DNA of 7,230 nucleotides, from NCBI GenBank assembly GCA_947177845.1, contig CAMWVZ010000046.1, positions 1 to 7,230 on the forward strand, in the 5' to 3' direction. Under the pieces are notes generated by a model. It was given only the letters and a program-made list of their open reading frames with translations, had not been told where the DNA came from and did no database searches. This DNA is from an uncultured Bacteroidales bacterium. Lineage in GTDB: Bacteria > Bacteroidota > Bacteroidia > Bacteroidales > P3. A program made the position numbers and the translations under genes. Positions 5,797-7,230 of the stretch are shown piece by piece. How positions within the stretch are numbered: the stretch's first letter is position 1; every line of letters begins with the position of its first letter.

Positions 5797-5827
5797 TCGA
5801 TATGTTTAACCCATAAAAACAAATACA

Positions 5828-6082
5828 ATGAAAGAAAATGAAAATTTTACCACTCAATCAATTGGAATCAAGAAGATTCTGACAAGTGAGGAAGCGGCCG
5901 CTTATATGGGCATTTCTCAAAGCACCTTGTACAAACTGACAAGCAGTCGGAGTATCCCCCATTTCAAACCCCGAGGCAAGATGTGTTACTTCGACAGGGA
6001 AGAACTAGAGCATTGGTTACAGAGAAACCGCATTTCCACTATGGAAGAAATCAATGATGAAGCACAACGGAGGTGTAGTTAA
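5828..6082 (+). CDS. Excisionase-like helix-turn-helix DNA-binding protein
   Basis: This 84-residue protein carries one HTH_17/MerR-like winged helix domain at about 17-66: ILTSEEAAAYMGISQSTLYK is the helix-turn-helix, RSIPHFKPRGKMCYF the wing, and REELEHWLQRN the closing helix. Small proteins of this type next to tyrosine integrases act as recombination directionality factors (Xis), bending attachment DNA to favour excision, or as activators of the next genes. The start ATG follows AACAAATACA, an A-rich leader without Shine-Dalgarno. The stop TAA shares one base with the ATG of the ATPase gene (TAATG), so the two are co-translated. Xis versus transcription factor cannot be told from sequence. 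Confidence 0.85.
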   Translation: MKENENFTTQSIGIKKILTSEEAAAYMGISQSTLYKLTSSRSIPHFKPRGKMCYFDREELEHWLQRNRISTMEEINDEAQRRCS

Positions 6083-7173
6083 TGGTTCAAATACAAGTAG
6101 AAATGGATAGAAATGCAAAACCGCTTACTCCCGGCCAGGCAATAGCGATGTGGAAAGCCTCTCGTTTTAACTTTTTGGAAGAATTTGAAAATGAACCTGA
6201 AATGTTGAGAATAGGTAATTCAGTAATCGGTACGCTTGGAAATTTCAGCACATCTATCGGAAAGGCAAAGAGTAAGAAATCATTTAATGTTTCTTCCATT
6301 GCGGCGGCCGCCCTTAAAAATGGAACAGTTTTGAATTACACTGCTAGCTTGCCCGAAAACAAAAGAAAAATTCTTTATGTAGATACCGAACAAACCCCCT
6401 ACCATTGCCAAAAGGTAGTGAAGCGCATATTGCGTTTGGCGGAACTCCCGATAGATAGAGAGCCTGAAAACTTTGAATTTCTCTTGTTGAGAAGATACAT
6501 ACCGGAAGAACGTATCGAAATAGTTAAACAGGCTATTTATGGAACGGATAACTTAGGTTTAGTGGTTATTGATGGAATAAGGGATATGGTAGAAAATATT
6601 AACGACCCCGGAGAGTCAACCCGTATCATTTCTACTCTGATGACTTGGACAGACGAGAGGCAGATACATATACATACTGTTATTCATCAAAATAAGGGAG
6701 ATGGAAATGCCAGGGGGCATATCGGTACAGAATTGTGTAATAAAGCAGAAATTGTCCTGGCGTTGGAGAAAGATGAACGAGATAACGATATAACTGTTAT
6801 TAGGTCTGACAAGTCAAGAGAGAAGGATTTTGAAAGTTTTGCATTCCGAATCAATGAAGACGCACTGCCTGAATTAGTTGAAGATTATCTATTTACAGAG
6901 AACGACACATATCGGCCGAGAAAAGAAAAATTTAATCCCTACGAGGATATTACAGAACAGCAACATAGAGAAGCGTTGTCAGCCACATTCGAAAATCAAA
7001 ATGGATATGGATACGGCGCACTTCAAGATGAGTTGCGAGAATCGTATAAAAATATCGGTTTGATTCTTGGTCAAAACAAAGTAAAGGCTCTTATAACGAT
7101 GCTCAAAAACAAAAGAATGATAGTAAAAGGTAACGATAATAAGTATCGCTATAACTCGAATTTTTACTATTAA
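6082..7173 (+). CDS. RecA/RepA-like AAA-family ATPase of mobilizable elements, altered P-loop
   Basis: The 363-residue protein has a RecA-fold ATPase core. Residues 60-67 read GKAKSKKS, in the place of Walker A (GxxxxGK[ST]) but with lysine at the second glycine. ILYVDTEQTPYHC (about 96-108) carries the glutamate region of AAA_25/RepA helicase-like proteins, LGLVVIDGIRD (158-168) is Walker B, and HQNKGDGNARGHIGTEL (202-218) resembles the RepA/RecA loop that contacts DNA or the neighbouring subunit. The C-terminal 60 residues (YGALQDELRESYKNIG ... KYRYNSNFYY) look like a winged helix. Such genes sit after int and xis-like genes in NBU-type elements and are thought to act in element replication or mobilization. 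The reading frame is intact, and a one-base overlap links it to the HTH gene. Whether it hydrolyses ATP is not shown. Confidence 0.8.
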   Translation: MVQIQVEMDRNAKPLTPGQAIAMWKASRFNFLEEFENEPEMLRIGNSVIGTLGNFSTSIGKAKSKKSFNVSSIAAAALKNGTVLNYTASLPENKRKILYVDTEQTPYHCQKVVKRILRLAELPIDREPENFEFLLLRRYIPEERIEIVKQAIYGTDNLGLVVIDGIRDMVENINDPGESTRIISTLMTWTDERQIHIHTVIHQNKGDGNARGHIGTELCNKAEIVLALEKDERDNDITVIRSDKSREKDFESFAFRINEDALPELVEDYLFTENDTYRPRKEKFNPYEDITEQQHREALSATFENQNGYGYGALQDELRESYKNIGLILGQNKVKALITMLKNKRMIVKGNDNKYRYNSNFYY

Positions 7174-7230
7174 AATAGTTAACCATACCAACGGGGACAC
7201 CCTTTTCAAGGGTTAAGCTCACTTAAACTA
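7174..7230 (+). repeat. Intergenic tail with small hairpin
   Basis: The last 57 bases hold no gene start. ACCCTT (7199-7204) and AAGGGT (7208-7213) form a 6-bp hairpin with a 3-nt loop; it is not followed by a U-run, so it is not a clear terminator. The motif is nearly identical to the hairpin at 4101-4115 beside the tRNA. Confidence 0.4.

Larger units (their letters stand above)
5536..5827. promoter_or_regulatory. 292-bp repeat-rich intergenic control region
   Basis: The gap between integrase and HTH gene holds the hairpin at 5546-5590, a short GC-rich island at about 5597-5628 (with TGCG-GGAG-CGCA able to fold), a perfect 8-bp inverted repeat GCCTGCAA/TTGCAGGC (5644-5651/5686-5693, 34 bp between), and a 10-bp phased triple repeat at 5713-5742. 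A weak -7 match TATGTTTA (5801-5808, 7 of the consensus positions allowing the last base) precedes the HTH start by 19 bp. Such density suits a site where excisionase or replication proteins bind, but function is inferred only from position. Confidence 0.4.
4094..7230 (+). mobile_element. Left part of an integrative (probably mobilizable) element at tRNA-Leu
   Basis: From the tRNA 3' end onward the DNA is visibly AT-richer, codon choice changes, and the genes are an integrase reading away from the tRNA, an excisionase-like HTH protein and a RepA-like ATPase. This is the standard leading module of NBU-like mobilizable elements in Bacteroides; NBU1 itself is known to integrate at the 3' end of a tRNA-Leu gene. 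No second copy of the tRNA end (for example TCTCAGGTACTTT) occurs in the window, so the other junction lies beyond the right edge and the left boundary is only approximate. No relaxase or transfer gene is in view, so mobilizability is inferred from gene order alone. Confidence 0.78.

Noticed and set aside
5536..5827. CRISPR array
   Set aside because: The repeats are short, imperfect and without regular spacers.
6979..7209. 76-codon minus-strand frame with hydrophobic N-terminus (MKRVSPLVWLTILIVKIRVI)
   Set aside because: Looks like a membrane peptide, but it is the complement of the AT-rich ATPase 3' end; AT-rich antisense DNA readily gives I/V/F-rich frames, and no promoter is seen.

Overview
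The window looks like a Bacteroidales (phylum Bacteroidota) chromosome with the start of an integrated mobile element. The lineage call rests on several promoter-like copies of the Bacteroidota -7 motif TAnnTTTG placed before genes, on A-rich leaders without strong Shine-Dalgarno sequences, and on a Bacteroides-type integrase/excisionase/ATPase module. I cannot name a genus.

Left part (1-4093) is GC-richer housekeeping DNA. On the minus strand, reading leftward, come a small-type signal recognition particle RNA, a YciO/TsaC-family gene and holA (DNA polymerase III delta subunit, cut by the window edge by probably only a few residues). The SRP RNA ends 18-22 nt before the yciO start, so RNA, yciO and holA may form one transcription unit. 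Divergently, on the plus strand, lies a two-gene operon: a membrane-anchored family 2 glycosyltransferase of the polyprenyl-phosphate type, followed with an ATGA overlap by a secreted MORN-repeat protein. A tRNA-Leu(CAA) gene with its own promoter follows.

Right part (about 4094-7230) is visibly AT-richer and has the layout of an integrative element entered at the 3' end of the tRNA-Leu gene. It holds a strong terminator, a repeat-rich 140-bp leader, a complete tyrosine recombinase, a 292-bp intergenic region with inverted and phased repeats, a small excisionase-like HTH protein, and a RecA/RepA-like ATPase whose start overlaps the HTH stop. This order (int - xis-like HTH - ATPase) is the usual first part of NBU-like mobilizable elements and related islands of Bacteroides. 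Primase-like, mobilization and cargo genes would be expected beyond the right edge, so the element's second end and its cargo are not visible here.

The most noteworthy points are the altered P-loop in the ATPase (GKAKSKKS, with the usual second glycine replaced by lysine), repeats in the integrase leader that echo motifs just after the ATPase gene, a 10-bp phased triple repeat before the HTH gene, and the SRP RNA acting as the apparent leader of yciO-holA.
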